Below, in pieces: positions 41,218-53,286 of a DNA stretch of 64,000 nt. Source of the DNA: Cladocopium goreaui (taxonomy: Eukaryota; Sar; Dinophyceae; Suessiales; Symbiodiniaceae). Position 1 is the first letter of the stretch; each line of letters opens with the position of its first letter. The stretch is taken from contig CAMXCT020001737.1 in NCBI GenBank assembly GCA_947184155.2, forward strand, positions 51,001 to 115,000, given 5' to 3'. The notes under the pieces were generated by a model. The model ran no database searches. It was given only the letters and a program-made list of their open reading frames with translations, and was not told the DNA's origin. The position numbers and the translations under genes are program-made.

Positions 41218-42980
41218 GAGGTGGATCCGCGTAGATCCGGTCAGGATGGGAACTGGTTCAACGGGTTGTGAGTGCCTGCTATGGCTATTACTGATGATAA
41301 CTGATGATAACTTATGATATAGGTCGCGCAAACTTGAAGAAACTTGAAGTTTGAGTTGGCACCGAATTTCGATGCAGCAAAAAACCTTTGCCAGACGCAG
41401 TGGACGCAGTGCCCGCAGGCCAAGCGCCAGCGCGCACGGTCAGGCCGAAGTCACCACTCTGCACCAGAATCCTGTTGGGAGTAAGATATACAGACTGCGG
41501 GTTTACAACTGAACATCGGATTTTAGGATATCTCAGGAATGTTGGGGCTCAGCTTTGAACTCCTGGTACTTGCTTCCTCATACTAGAGAGTTGATGAAAA
41601 CTGTCCAGTCCAAGAGCAAGGTACAAGTATGTAAAAAGAAAAAGCAACATCACCATCATCATTTTAAGGGCCGAGACCTTGACTTGAAAACACGCTTCTG
41701 GGTGTTACCTTGGCTTCTATAGAAAGCCATAGAAAGCCCAAACTTAGACATATGTGACATACGCATATGATATACCATTTTGCTCCAAAGCCGCATACTG
41801 ATATTCATGATAATATTCATGATTTGCGAAACAAATTCAAACAAAATGACATGGAACAATGAGGAAAAAGCGCCACAAAGCCGCAATGGACCATTTGCAG
41901 GGTGGCTGTGAAGTCGAGTTTTGAGTGTTTAAATAGCCTGTGTCGCCTGTGGCTACCGTGGTTCGCTGAAATCCTCTGCGCGAATTCCGGCTTGGTACAG
42001 GGTTTCAGCAGCCATCGTGCTTGGAACCAATTTCAGCAGTAGCGTTGCAGAACCTGTGGCCATCTGGGGCCGTCTGTGGTCCGCCCACCTCCTCTGTGTG
42101 AGGGTGACAAACTTTAACATGGCTCCAAGCGAAAGGCTGAGACTTTGATCGAATCTTCACCAGTGCAATTGCTTACGCATGGCGCCCTACGATTGAATAC
42201 CACAAGGGGATACCAATGGAACCACATCCTTGGTCTGTTTTAAGGGCCAAATCCCTCATTAGATCCAGGGGGCTAGGCAGCAGCATGCTGTTTGAAGGGA
42301 TTTGAAGGGCATATTCGATCAAACACCATTTCTTTCCTAGGCATGCCTATGCACACCTGTCCCTGTGCTGGTTTCATGTGTCGGCTTTTCTCACACGGGT
42401 GGCTTAGGACAACAACCATGGTCCGAAAGTAGATGGTTAGCTTTCATACTTTCCATAATCCAATGTTTCTTTCCCCGATCGTGGTGCAGAGGACAGCTTT
42501 GAATCCAGCCAAATGCGGAATCGTGAGACAGTCCCCCAACAAGAGCACATCCTGAAGTTAAGAACCACCAGCACGGGGACGGACTTCATGAGGGCGCAAC
42601 CTCGCCAGTAGTGCTCCTGCCAAAGGTCAAGTTGCAGTTCTGGCGGGCTTTCATAGGCCCCCTTTTTTTATGTGTGAAAACCAGCCAGAGGTGCCGCCAA
42701 AGTCGCCTGCAGTTGAAGTAGTGTCAGTTGGAGGCCAGTGCAAAGATGAAAGTGTACCATAAGATTCCCCCCGGAATGGACAGCTGCACCATGGTGACTG
42801 GATGCGAAAGGATAAGGGTATGACTGCAGCGGAAAGGTCAGTGACCCTTTTGGTGACTTTCTGCATTGATGCTGGCTCAAATCCGGACAGTGTTTCTTTA
42901 ATACAGCAGCCAGCGCGCATGAAAGCAACATTATATACTTGAAGAGATTGGAGCATTAACTTCTTCATAGACATCATATC
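41218..42980. other. Downstream of kinase gene, no recognised gene
   Basis: Mixed DNA after the TAA at 41215. No polyadenylation signal could be assigned, which is usual in dinoflagellates. The short ORFs have no recognisable motif. Confidence 0.4.
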
Positions 42981-43790
42981 TCATGGGTTTCTTCGTCAGC
43001 AGATACCAATCGCTACGAAGATTACAGCGCACCTTGGTACGCCATGGCTGCAGCCATGTTATCTGGAATGTGTGTTACTGGGCCGCAGAGGACCAGCAGA
43101 GGATCAGTTGTCGGGAGTTTGCTGGGCTTGAAGTTTTAAAGATGTGGAGGCTGACAATGGCTGACAATCACACCGATCAGTCGACTGAAGTGGCCCGAGC
43201 AAGGAAGACAAAGATATCCCAGGAGTCTCATATAATTCATTCTGCATGCAGAAGCTGTGTAAATTCTGTCAAAAAGGTTCACGAATGCCCTGGAACATAC
43301 GTTTCCCATCGAGCAGCAGTAGCAATCTTCTTGCGTTCCGATTCCCTTGGTCTAGTCCCCAAAAATATGCGGTGCAGCTTTAAAAACACTTCTTGCATGC
43401 ACCCATAGCCCCAATACTACATTTTTTCAAAAAGCATTTTTTTCAACACCCATGGCGAGTTGTTCCGACCAAGGTCTATCTCTTCTTGTCGTGGCTAGCT
43501 GTTTCCCGAGTGGATGCTGGCAGCGGCTGCAATGAGGCAGCTGATGAAGCTCAACACACTTTCTGCATCCTTTTTTTCATGTTTTCCCTGACAGGGTGTA
43601 CGGATCTACAGGCTGCTTTTTCCTTGTTTGGCTACATTGGCATATTGACTCTTTAAAAGTCTGATTTGAAGACATTTGTGGCAATTGTAGCAATTCTAGC
43701 ATCTGTCGGGGGACCCGGTGAACCTTCTCATGGCCAAGGATCCGGGCCCGTGGGTGAGTCAGTTGGACATGCAGAAGACGGAGGTGAGTA
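42981..43790 (+). CDS. Possible exons of an unrecognised gene
   Basis: Two coding-like pieces. Near 42995-43085, SADTNRYEDYSAPWYAMAAA with a small hydrophobic run follows a TCAG acceptor. Near 43717-43783, VNLLMAKDPGPWVSQLDMQK ends at a canonical GTGAGT donor. No domain is recognised. They may belong with the ORF at 44124-44960, which lies on the same strand. Confidence 0.3.
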
Positions 43791-44123
43791 TCCCGAGGGG
43801 TGCAGAAAGCGTATTTTTAGAGACGCTCCTTGTTGAGAAACACACGCAAGGTTTATCAAAGGGCCGACCAATGATTGAATTCTTTGAATTGTCTGGGATG
43901 TCTAAATCGTGATACTTCGAAATCCGTAGACCATAGAGAAACTGTGGACCAAAGCAGTGACACGAGGTGAAAAGATGTGAAAAGCCGGTTTTTCACCATA
44001 TTTGCATGGCCAGAAAAGGTTTTAAATCGATTTCATTCAACAAGGCATTCGCTGTCAGGTTCAGTGTTGCTCGAAACGATTCACACCCGTTTCACACCCA
44101 AATTGGAGGTTTCCACACCAAAA

Positions 44124-44998
44124 AATGCCCTTTTTCCTGAGCCATCGACAGGAGGGCTTCGAGCTTACCTTGCATCTCGTGGGAGGAGATGTGGCTTCAT
44201 CCTCCACAGAATCCGTGGAACTCCTGGTCACTGGCACGTTGACAACGTCCAAGCAGCATCTTGTGCTGAAAAAAGCCGGCACCAGGAAAGGAGGCATCAT
44301 GGAAGTTAGCTGCTTGGCCATGATGGACCCACATGGGCCGACCTTATTCGGTGCAAAACACATTTGCGGTTCATGCAGAAGGATGAATTCCACAGGTCCC
44401 ATCAGGTCCTGGAAACGGTGATCTTCACACGTTTCCGCGTCAAATCTCGCCCAGGAACAGAGGAGTCCCTCCCTGCCGAGTTGCTGGATCTGACAGTGAC
44501 CCTGGCAGAGTACAATGGAAACGCCCATGGACCAGAACTGATGAGGTGCACGCCACAAGGCCAGAACTTCAGCTGCCTCCGGGTGCAGAAGGCCTTGGTG
44601 ACAGAAAACCAAGCGCAAAGCCCGGGCCAACAAGGCCAACAAGGTCAACAGGGCCAACAACAAAGGTCGGTTCAAACGCCTGGAGAGATGCATGGGATGC
44701 ATGGCATGGGGCACATGCAGGGCATGCATGAGCAGATGCAGCATGCAGGGCATGCAGGGCATGCAGGGCATGCAGGGCATGCACGGCCTGGGGATGCATC
44801 TGGAGCTTCAGGGCTCCGACAAGCAATGCCAATGGCAGCGCCACTGGCGCTCGGTGATGTGTGCATGCCAGGGCGCAGCAGATGTCCTGGTGGCAGTTAT
44901 TGCAAGGCCTATGATTTTGCAGCTTTTCATCCTGCATCCTTTTGGAAAGTAGTAGTATACCCTTTTCGAGCATTGCTTTGGCAATTTGATTCTTGATC
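44124..44998 (+). CDS. Met/His-rich unrecognised protein, frame broken
   Basis: Plus-strand coding-like region in two frames. The first frame (44125-44421) has FELTLHLVGGDVASSSTESV and KQHLVLKKAGTRKGGIMEV. The second (44364-44996) has HQVLETVIFTRFRVKSRPG, LTVTLAEYNGNAHGPELM, a Gln/Gly run, then a Met/His/Gly tract (MHGMHGMGHMQGMHEQMQ followed by four HAG units) and a Cys-containing tail (DVCMPGRSRCPGGSYC). The tract recalls Met/His-rich copper-binding segments, but composition alone does not establish metal binding. The switch near 44360 could be a frameshift or a short intron. I do not recognise the family. Confidence 0.4.
44690..44790. repeat. GGGCATGCA tandem repeat
   Basis: Repeats of GGGCATGCA (four exact tandem copies near 44747-44782, plus degenerate ones) encode the His/Ala/Gly end of the Met/His-rich tract. 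The repeat is open on both strands. Confidence 0.85.
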
Positions 44999-45136
44999 AA
45001 CAGGCTGGCGTCGATGGCTTCAGATGCCAGGAGCAGATGTTTTCAGGAGTCTGTTACTTAGCCTTGCTTGCTTCCTTTAAGATCCACATGGAAGATTATC
45101 CCGTGGATTTTTTTCAACATCTTCCATGGCGATCCT

Positions 45137-45381
45137 TATGTTGCCTCCCCATCCAGGTGAAGCCTGAATCCTACCCTCTGACACAGAGCCTGCGCATGGC
45201 TCTGGTTGGGGCTTTGGCGTCTTGGTTGCGGTTTGGCATGCTGCACAGGGATGGACTGGGGAGAGGAGACCCCAAAACACAGTTCCAACAAATTCCAGGT
45301 CACTTCAAACATCTAGGTACAGTTTTTTTTGCCTTCATCAAATATAAGTGGGCTGACGCCCTGGTGCCGCCGACCCCTTGA
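45137..45381 (+). CDS. Possible exon, unrecognised
   Basis: Frame with VKPESYPLTQSLRMALVGAL and ASWLRFGMLHRDGLGRGDPK after a CCAG acceptor at 45159. It looks protein-like with a weak hydrophobic helix. No family is recognised. Confidence 0.3.
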
Positions 45382-45384
45382 AAA

Positions 45385-45665
45385 GATGCTTGACAAGGCT
45401 TGGCAGGTAGGGCGGTGTAGAACCAAAGTGGGAAACAACAGGGGACTCTTCGAAGGCTTGAGGTAGTGTGGGCAGGCACGGCCTGTAGAAGCAATGGTGG
45501 CAAGTTGCAGCGCAAGACTCTTGCAAGGTCGGGCAGGCAGGGTGCTTCGGAACCAAAGGTAACAAACGGCTGTTCCGACACTGTTAGGAAATCGGGTAAG
45601 TGGGGCCGTGTAGAAGCAAAGGTGGCTGCAGAGGACGGTAGAAGCAAAGGTAGCAAAAGGTAGCC
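45385..45665. repeat. GTAGAAGCAAAGGTGGCA degenerate repeat
   Basis: Four or five degenerate units of about 70-80 bp share GTAGAACCAAAG/GTAGAAGCAAAGGTGGC and GGCAGG words. It adjoins the larger satellite at 45690. Confidence 0.6.
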
Positions 45666-45689
45666 TCAAAAACTGCGAAGATTTTGAGC

Positions 45690-47645
45690 TTTTGAGGCTT
45701 TTACAGGGTGCCTAAAAACGTGCCACGTAGCAGTTTCGAAAGCGAATAGAAACAGTTTGCGGGGCCTAAGGAGGGACGACTGTGGTGCCGTATAGAGGAG
45801 CTACCTAAAACATGCCATGTAGGCAGTGTTTGCCTTCGAAAGCTGCAGAGGGCGTGCCTGCGGAGGGTTTGGAGCTTTTGAGGCTTTTAAATGATGCCTA
45901 AAATGTGCCACGTATAGCAGTTTTCGAACCACTAGAAACAGCTTGTGGGGCCTAGGGAGCTCCCGCGGAGGGTTTTGAGCTTTTGAGGCTTTTAAAGGTG
46001 CTTGTGCCAGTTTGCAGGGCCTAGAAGCAGTGCTGTACTTGGATGCCAATGAGGTGCTTGCAGAGGTGGGCCCACACCTAAAACTTGCCATGTAAAAGTT
46101 TGCAATGATTTGGCGTACTTCGGCAGGGGCTGCCTTCGAAAGCTGCAGAGGGCGTGCCATGAGGTGCTTGCGGAGGCGGGCCGTGGCCTTGGTTCGGAGC
46201 CTTCGAAAGCTTAGCGGCGGGTTTTGAGCTTTTGGGGCTTTTAAAGGGTGCCTAAAAAGTGCCTAGCAGTTTTCGAAACCCAATAGAAACAGCTTGTGGG
46301 GCCTAGGGCGGCACCATGGTGCCGTATAGGAGCTTTCGAAAGCTGCAGCGGACGGTTTTAAAGGTGCCTAAAACGTGCCACGTAGCAGTTTCGAAACCCA
46401 ATAGAAACAGTTTGCAGGGCCTAGAAGCATCGTACTTGGATGCCAAAGTCTTGGTTCGGAGCCTCGGAAAGCTGCTGCGGAAGGTTTTGAGCTTTTGAGG
46501 CTTTTAAAGGGTGTCTAAAACGTGCCACGTAGCAGTGTCGAAACTCAAAAGAACTTCTGCGGAGGTTTTTGAGCTTTTGAAGCCTTTAAAGGATGCCTAA
46601 AACGTGCCACGTAGCAGTTTCGAAACCGAATAGAAACAGTGTGTGGGGCTTAGGGGGGCACCATGGTGCCGTATAGGAACCTTCGAAAGCTGCAGCGGAG
46701 GGTTTTGAGCTTTTGAGGCTTTTTTTAAAGGTGCCTAAAACGTGCCACGTAGCAATTTTGAAACCCAATAGAAACAGTTTGCAAGGCCTAAGCAGGGTAG
46801 TACTTGGATGCCAAAGCCTTGGTTCGGAGTTTTCGAAAGCTGCAGCGGAGGTTTTTGAGACTTTGAAGCTTTTAAAGGTACCTAAACCGTGCCACGTAGC
46901 AGTTTCGAAACAGCAGAAACAGCTCGCAGAGCGTACTTGGATGCCAAGGCCTTGGTTCGGAGCCTTCGAAAGAGCTGCTGCGGAGGGTTTTGAGCTTTTG
47001 AGGCTTTTAAAGGGTGCCTAAAACGTGCCATGTAGCAGTTTCGAAACCCAAATAGAAACAGCTTGTGGGGCCTAGGGACGCACCATGGTGCCGTATATAA
47101 AAGCTTTTGAAAGCTGCAGCAGAGGGTTTTGAGCTTTTGAGGCTTTTGAGGTGCTTAAAACGTGCCACGTAGCAGTTTCGAAACCCAATAGAAACAGTTT
47201 GCAGGGCCTAGAAGCAGCGTACTTGGATGCCAAAGCCTAGGTTCGGAACCTTTGAAAGGTGCTGCGGAGGGTTTTGAGCTTTTGGGGCTTTTAAAGGGTG
47301 TCTAAAACGTGCCACGTAGCAGTTTCGAAACCCAATAGAAACAGGTTGTGGGGCCTAGGGAGGCACCATGGTGCTGTATATAGGAGCCTTCAAAAGCTGC
47401 TTGTACAGGTGCCTAAAACGTGCCACGTAGCAGTTTCGAAATCCAATAGAAACAGCTTGTGGGGCTTAGGGATATAGGAGCCTTCGAAAGCTGCAGCGGA
47501 GGTTTTTGAGCTTTTGAAGCTTTTAAAGGTGCCTAAAACGTGCCACGTAGCAGTTTCTAAACCCAATAGAAACAGTTTGCAAGGCCTAGAAGCAGCGTAC
47601 TTGGATGCCAAAGCAGGCACAGGTGAAGCCACAGCCCATGCCGCA
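45690..47645. repeat. 2-kb satellite with ~90-180 bp units
   Basis: About fifteen units contain AAAACGTGCCACGTAGCAGT (intact near 46371, 46516, 46598, 46737, 47156, 47303, 47416 and 47537, degenerate elsewhere), then TCGAAACCCAATAGAAACAG, CTTCGAAAGCTGCAGCGGAG and GTTTTGAGCTTTTGAGGC. Units vary in length because sub-blocks (GGGGCCTAGGGAGGCACCAT, GTACTTGGATGCCAAAGCC) are present or absent. Minus frames repeat FETATWHVLGTFK, plus frames VPKTCHVAVSKPNRN; these are artefacts. Confidence 0.9.
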
Positions 47646-47939
47646 CACCTACGGTGATCCCAGGCGCCGCCCCACCTAGGCCAAGGCTAGGCAGGGGTCG
47701 GCGGATATTTGCTGGTTGAATATCAACTTGAAGTGAGCATCTTCAAAAACTCGGGCAAGGTGGAGTGACTGGCCCCTGACCCCTGATGATGCTTCGTTGG
47801 TTACTGTATTTGTGTTGGGCAATTTTCTTCTTGCATTGACTGTAATTTCACAACGTAACAGATATTGTGATGCAGTGATGCGCATATATAGACAGAAATT
47901 AGAGCACATTTTGGCAATGCACGTACATGACATATTACA
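47646..47939. other. No recognised gene
   Basis: Unique-looking DNA between the satellite and repeat A copy 2. Short ORFs on both strands lack recognisable motifs. Confidence 0.35.
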
Positions 47940-48059
47940 TACCAGTAGTACCGCACAAGGCGGTGGCGGAAGTTTCAAGAATAGGAAGCCTATAGGAGAG
48001 CTTGTTGTTGTGAATCATGAATGGCAGAGCGAATCCACTGATGGACCGAAAGGTGGTTG
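47940..48059. repeat. Dispersed repeat A, copy 2
   Basis: Partner of 36708-36829 (ACCAGTAGTACCGCACAAGG...CCGAAAGGTGGTTGG). Followed by a TGTAGT-type simple repeat and then the second inverted-repeat element. Confidence 0.8.
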
Positions 48060-48109
48060 GAGTTGTGTTTTTTGAAGTGGCTGCACTGGTTGCAGCGGTC
48101 ACCTCTTCC

Positions 48110-48670
48110 TCAACTGCTTGATGTAGTGTGGTGTGGTGTAGCGCAGTTGTAGTTGTAGTTGAAGTGTAGAGTAGTGGATTTGTAGTTGTACTTGTAGTGT
48201 AATTAGTATGTGTGTTGTTGTAGTTGCAGTTGCAGTTGTAGTTGTGGTGTGGTGCAATTAGTGTAGTGCAATGTAGTGTAGTGTAGTTGTAGCGTAGTGT
48301 AGTGTAAGGTGGTGTAGTTGTAATTGAAGCTGTAGCTGTATTTGCAGTGGTAGTTGTAGTTGTAGTGTGGTGTAATTAGTGTAGTGTAGTGTACTGTGCG
48401 TTGTGTACTGTAGTGTAGTGTAATTAGTGTAGTGTAGTGTAATGTAGTGTAGTTGTAGTTGGAGGTGCAGCTCTATTTGTAGTAGTAGTTGTAGTTGTAA
48501 TTGCAATGTAGTTAGTGTAGTGGACTGCAATTAGCGTAGTGTAGTGTAATTAGTGTAGTGTAATGAAATCAGTGTAGTGTAACATAGTGTAGTATTTTGT
48601 ACATGTAGCTGTATTTGTAGTTGTAGAAGTAGTGTAGTTGCAGTTGTAGTTGTAGTTGTAGTTGTCTATT
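48110..48670. repeat. GTAGTTGTAGT / GTAGTGTAATTA simple repeat
   Basis: About 560 bp of GTAGTTGTA and GTAGTGTAATTA words with no stable unit length. The minus ORFs rich in Leu/Gln/Thr are artefacts. Confidence 0.9.
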
Positions 48671-48689
48671 TATGTGTCTATCTGCAAGC

Positions 48690-48840
48690 TTGAAAACGCA
48701 GCACTTGTGCGAGACTTCCTCAATTTTTGAACTTGGCAGCATCAAAAACGAAACAATTCTGCCAGACTTCCTCAATTTTCGAAGTTGACAATGACAACAA
48801 CAAAAACGAAGCAATTCTGCGAGACTTCCTTCAAAAATGG
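48690..48840. repeat. Three tandem ~56-bp units
   Basis: Three copies of a unit containing AAACGAANCAATTCTGCNAG followed by ACTTCCTCAATTTT, the first and last degenerate. Confidence 0.8.
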
Positions 48841-49143
48841 AAAGTTGAGTGCAGAGCTGACGACCTCGTACCAATGCGTTTTGCGATTTTTCCACTCCAC
48901 CGTCTAAAGTACTGCGCCTGCCACGAGAAAGTGATGCCGGGTCATACGAAGTGCTGCAACTGTCACGCAAAATCATCTCAGCAAACCTGAAGATCTGATG
49001 CTCCAAAATGCAACCCGTCTCAGGAAATCAGCGCTCTGATGAACATGTCTCTTGTACTGTGCCTGCCACGGAAAATGCATCTTTGCAGATCTTCTTCAAA
49101 TGTCCCACGCTTGCCATGGTTTCTGGAAATGCCACAAAACCTT

Positions 49144-49909
49144 CACGTTTTGCTCACTTTTGATTTTTGACAAGGTGCACAATCGCGCCTGCCGCGCAAA
49201 ACAGCATCTGAACGTCCAAAAGTGCTCCGAACCCCTCAGTTTTTTGCACTCTTGACTTCGAAATGTGCTTCGCGCCACAACGGCGTGCACTTTTTCGACA
49301 TCACAACTTCTAAAAGTGGTCCGAAGGTTTTGTACATTTTGACTTCGAAATGTGCTTCGCGCCACAACGGCGTGCACTTTTTCGACGTCTCAACTTCCAA
49401 AAGTGGTCCGACAATGGTGTGTTTTGTACATTTTGACTTCGACATGTGCTTCGCGCCACAACGGCGTGCACTTTTTCGACATCTCAACTTCCAAAAGTGC
49501 TCCGAACGTGAGGTGCTTTTAGCTTTTTCACTTGCAAATGTGCTTCGCGCCACAAACGGCGTGCGCGTTTTCATCAATCATCTGGCCACATGGCTCCGCA
49601 CCCGCCGCTTTAGCGAGCCTACTTTTCGACCCGCCGGAGCCACAAATCATTGGAAAAACACAGTGTGCCGCGACTTTCCTACCTTTTCACGCACTTGGAA
49701 CTTCTTTCTTCTGAGACTTTCTCTTTTTGATCTTCTTTCTTCTTCTCTTCTCTTCTCTTTTTGATCTTCTTTCTTCTTCTCTTCTTCTTCTCTCCTCTTC
49801 TCTTCTCTTCTCTTCGCTTCTCTTCTCTTCTCTTCTCTTCTCTGACTCTTCCCATCTCTGCTTTTCATCTGTCCATATTGTCGGAAGTTTGACTTCTAAA
49901 CCTCCTTCG
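49144..49909. mobile_element. TIR element, copy 2 (inverted, truncated)
   Basis: Reverse-complement relative of 36979-37834. It holds the same interior tandem units (49210-49520), the same GC-rich stretch near 49590-49640, a longer TTCTC tract (49730-49855) and the terminal repeat ending at 49909. The left end begins at CACGTTTTGCTCAC and lacks the terminal repeat and purine-rich part, so this copy is truncated on one side. Confidence 0.75.
49730..49856. repeat. (TTCTC)n polypyrimidine tract
   Basis: Long TCTTCTCTTC run belonging to the end of TIR element copy 2 and expanded relative to copy 1. Confidence 0.9.
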
Positions 49910-49914
49910 ATTAC

Positions 49915-50070
49915 ATATGAGATATCACATATCACATATTACATACTACATATCATATTACAAATATATAGTTACATATACACAAATATATAATATAATT
50001 ACATATAATTACATATACATATACATATATATATACACATACACATACATATACATATACATATACATGA

Positions 50071-50103
<33 letters not shown>

Positions 50104-50165
50104 CAGACATACACGTAGACATGTACATCTACATCTACATCTACATATTCATATCCATACATAAT
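49915..50165. repeat. ATACAT / TATACA microsatellite
   Basis: Immediately outside the TIR of copy 2: ACATATCAC words, then ATACAT units, then ACATCT units. Confidence 0.9.
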
Positions 50166-50735
50166 GTTGTTTCTTGATTTGTGTAAGGGGTTTTAATAGT
50201 AAAATCTTTCGCAAATCATGTTACTCAGTTGTGACCATTATTTCCTTGGGTTTAAAGTCAAAAACATATCTCTCGCGAACCCGGCATACACTAGTCTAAG
50301 TGGTTTCAATTCTAGCCCAGTTCCCGTCAGGTTTGATACTAGCTCGCACTTGTATGATAATATTCATTGCCTCTAGAAAAATCAGAATGCTAGCAAAGTA
50401 ATTTCGGCTCTAGGACGAGAAACAATGGAATACAGCAACATACATAGATGCATGCATACATGCACCGTTTGCAAGTATGTAATCCATTCCAATCTGCCAG
50501 GCGCTCTTCCTGTGCCTCTGTACCTTAGGCTGCTTCTATCGCAGGAGGTTTCGCGAGAGCCGTGCATTTGATGAATTGCCCAAGGTGCACCATGTGGCTT
50601 CGCATTGCTGTCGTTGAATTCAACGGATTCAATGGGAACAGCGACCAGACATGGAGGAATCACTGGATACAGTGGCTTGAAATCATCATGTCAAGTGATG
50701 ATGGCATGTCATGGCAAGAGATGGCGACTTATTCG
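50166..50735. other. No recognised gene
   Basis: Unique-looking DNA with short ORFs and no recognisable motif. Confidence 0.35.
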
Positions 50736-50949
50736 AAAAGTTATGGCACATGTTTCAAACAGAGTGCAACGTCCGCTAGAGCAGGTGATGGGGAAGACGA
50801 ACCTGGACTTGCCCACCCTCAAGCCGCAAAAGTACATTGAGGCCTCCGACAGCGTCACTCAACTGCAGAAGCGACAGCGAAAGCGAAATCCGCCCGAACA
50901 CATCTCAGACTACCAAAATGTCAGGCTCCTGAATTTCAAATTTATATAA
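50736..50949 (+). CDS. Possible exon with basic C-terminal tract
   Basis: Plus frame with VSNRVQRPLEQVMGKTNLDL and SVTQLQKRQRKRNPPEHISD. It is hydrophilic, coding-like, and has a nuclear-signal-like basic cluster KRQRKR. No family is recognised. Confidence 0.3.
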
Positions 50950-50963
50950 CTTCTATGTCTACA

Positions 50964-51062
50964 ATATATATATATATGTATGTATGTATGTACGTACGTA
51001 TGTATGTATGTATGTATGCATGTACGTATGTATGTATGTATGTATGTATGTATGTAGGTACA
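50964..51062. repeat. (TATG)n microsatellite
   Basis: TATG/TACG tetranucleotides, about 24 units. Confidence 0.95.
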
Positions 51063-51132
51063 CATGCATATATGTATCGGTAAAGTCCATCCAAGAGCTC
51101 CAACCCATATGCTGACATAATCTGACATACAC

Positions 51133-51232
51133 GTCCCCACCCCCAACACCTAACCCTAATCCCCCCACTCACCCCCCAAGCCTAACCCTAATCCCCCCCA
51201 TCCCCCACCCCACCCCACCCAAACCTAAAGGT
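51133..51232. repeat. C-rich tract with CCCTAA words
   Basis: Two copies of CCTAACCCTAATCCCCCC plus other C-runs. The minus strand carries TTAGGG words and several runs of three to seven G, giving strong G-quadruplex potential. Confidence 0.8.
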
Positions 51233-51289
51233 CTGAACTTTGCACGTGGTATGAAACACCACTGTAATAAGATGGAAAAAGCTATTGAA

Positions 51290-52150
51290 TGGACTATACC
51301 TATATGTATATTTAAATATATTATGATTTTAATATATAGATAATGTACTATAATACAAAAGATCATAATTTAATATAATACAATATAATATATACTAAAA
51401 TATATAAAATATATATACTAAAATATAATGCAATGAATTATAACATAGTGCGGTGTAATGTAATACAATATAAAATCATCAAATATAATAAATTATCATT
51501 TCAGATCATATACTATTATATAGTATGATATGACTTGATTTGATTTAATACAATATCATATAACATAACATAGTAAAATATAGTATCTAATAATATAGAA
51601 TAAAATTTAAGATAAAATTATAAAAGAATATAATATAAAATAAGATATCATATAATATAAAATATAGTTTAACATAATATAACATAACATAATATATTAA
51701 AATAAAATAAGATATATTTTGATATAATATAATATAGTATAATAAAATGTAATCTTTAATTTAATATAAAATATTTTTTAATAGCTCATAAAATTTACAA
51801 TAAAATGCGATATTTAATTTAATAAAAAATAATATTGTATAATAAAAGATAATTAGTTTTATAATATAACATAACATAATATGTTTTTTTTTTAAATGAT
51901 ATGTCATAAAATATTATATATGCTGTAATGTAATATAGGATAATATCACTTAATATAGTATAATATAGTCTAAATGTATTTCACTATAATTCAATAAAAT
52001 ACAATATAATTCAATAAAATAAAAAATACATAAAATGATATAATATGATTTAATATGATATAATATGATATAACATGATTTAATACAATATAATATAATA
52101 TTTTTTAAATGATATAATGTAATAAAATAAAGTAACATAATATATATATA
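51290..52150. repeat. AT-rich TATAATA desert
   Basis: About 860 bp of nearly pure A/T with AATATAATATAA words and no fixed unit, ending in a TA/CA microsatellite (52138-52178). No gene. Confidence 0.85.
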
Positions 52151-52179
52151 TACATACACATACAGACACACACACACAC

Positions 52180-53280
52180 TCTATGCCACATGTTGACAAT
52201 TGGAGGCAGTTGGGGCCAGTTGCAGTAGCACAAGCCGAGGATGAGGAGTACCGGACCTTCTAGAAGCAGATCTACTTCGGTGTAACCACACCACATTGTA
52301 CAGACCTCGGCTCTGTCCATGTCAGGCACTGACCCATAAGCTTTGCACCACAGGATTGGCATGCCAGAGGGAATGGGGCATGTATGACCCGAAGTGGGCA
52401 CCCCGGAAACTGATGAACTTATGAGGCTTTAAGATATTGTACCAACTGGTGTGCTGACATGGGCAGTGGAAATCCAATAGTAGACGGCTGTGTGCTGCAT
52501 GTTGAAGAATTTGGTCAAAGGTGAAACATTTCCACCTTTTGACTGCCAAGATGAGATGCCACAGATCCAGACTTTTTCCTTTCCACCGGTTTTAGCTTAC
52601 CAGCTGACGGGCCCCTATCGTGCAGCAATGAAATCAAAGAGGAGGTTGCTGCACGCTTGGAAACACACGACAAATATGTGCATATACAACTCATGTATAG
52701 AATTCTATAGTTATATGCATACATAGATGAAACCGAGTAGTAACTATCATACGATCTATCCACAGTTTTTGTCATTGATCATATGGTTAAAAATTGGGGG
52801 TCCAGCCTTGACTGGTTTAAGCTTGACAGCTGGTATAGATGATGGATGTATCTCAGGGTCCGAGCGTTCAAGACGCTTGTTCCATGCACTTGACCGCCAG
52901 CAGTTGAGTATCCACTTGGACCGGGAGTGAAGTCACTCTTTCAGTGGCCACGCTATGGTGTGAGACCATACGACTGAAAGGTGTGAAAGTTCAAGGAAGA
53001 TGGATCCGATGCGTCCGTCACTTCTTGTTTCCGGTCTCAAAAAATCATGATTGCGATGGAAACAAAAAGGTAGATATCTTGCACTTGTGCTCCTGTTCCC
53101 CTGGCTTGATCCACTCACGGATGTCATTCCCCTATGTGACCCTAAGCAACTGCAAGACAAAAACATCCTTGCTCAATGAGGTTTGCTGCCCACAGAGCAT
53201 TGCTGTCTACGCCCAGGACATGGGAGATGATGTGAGGAAACACATGGCAGCTGTCCAACAGCTACACAGTACCCAGAGTT
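52180..53280. other. Upstream of SHQW gene, no confident exon
   Basis: A plus frame at 52944-53285 ends with AVYAQDMGDDVRKHMAAVQQ, which looks protein-like and may be an upstream exon of the next gene. Otherwise no recognisable motif. Confidence 0.35.
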
Positions 53281-53286
53281 TGTAGC

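Noticed and set aside
44690..44790. GCATGC palindromic repeats as a regulatory element
   Set aside because: They lie in a probable coding frame and are explained by expansion of a coding repeat.
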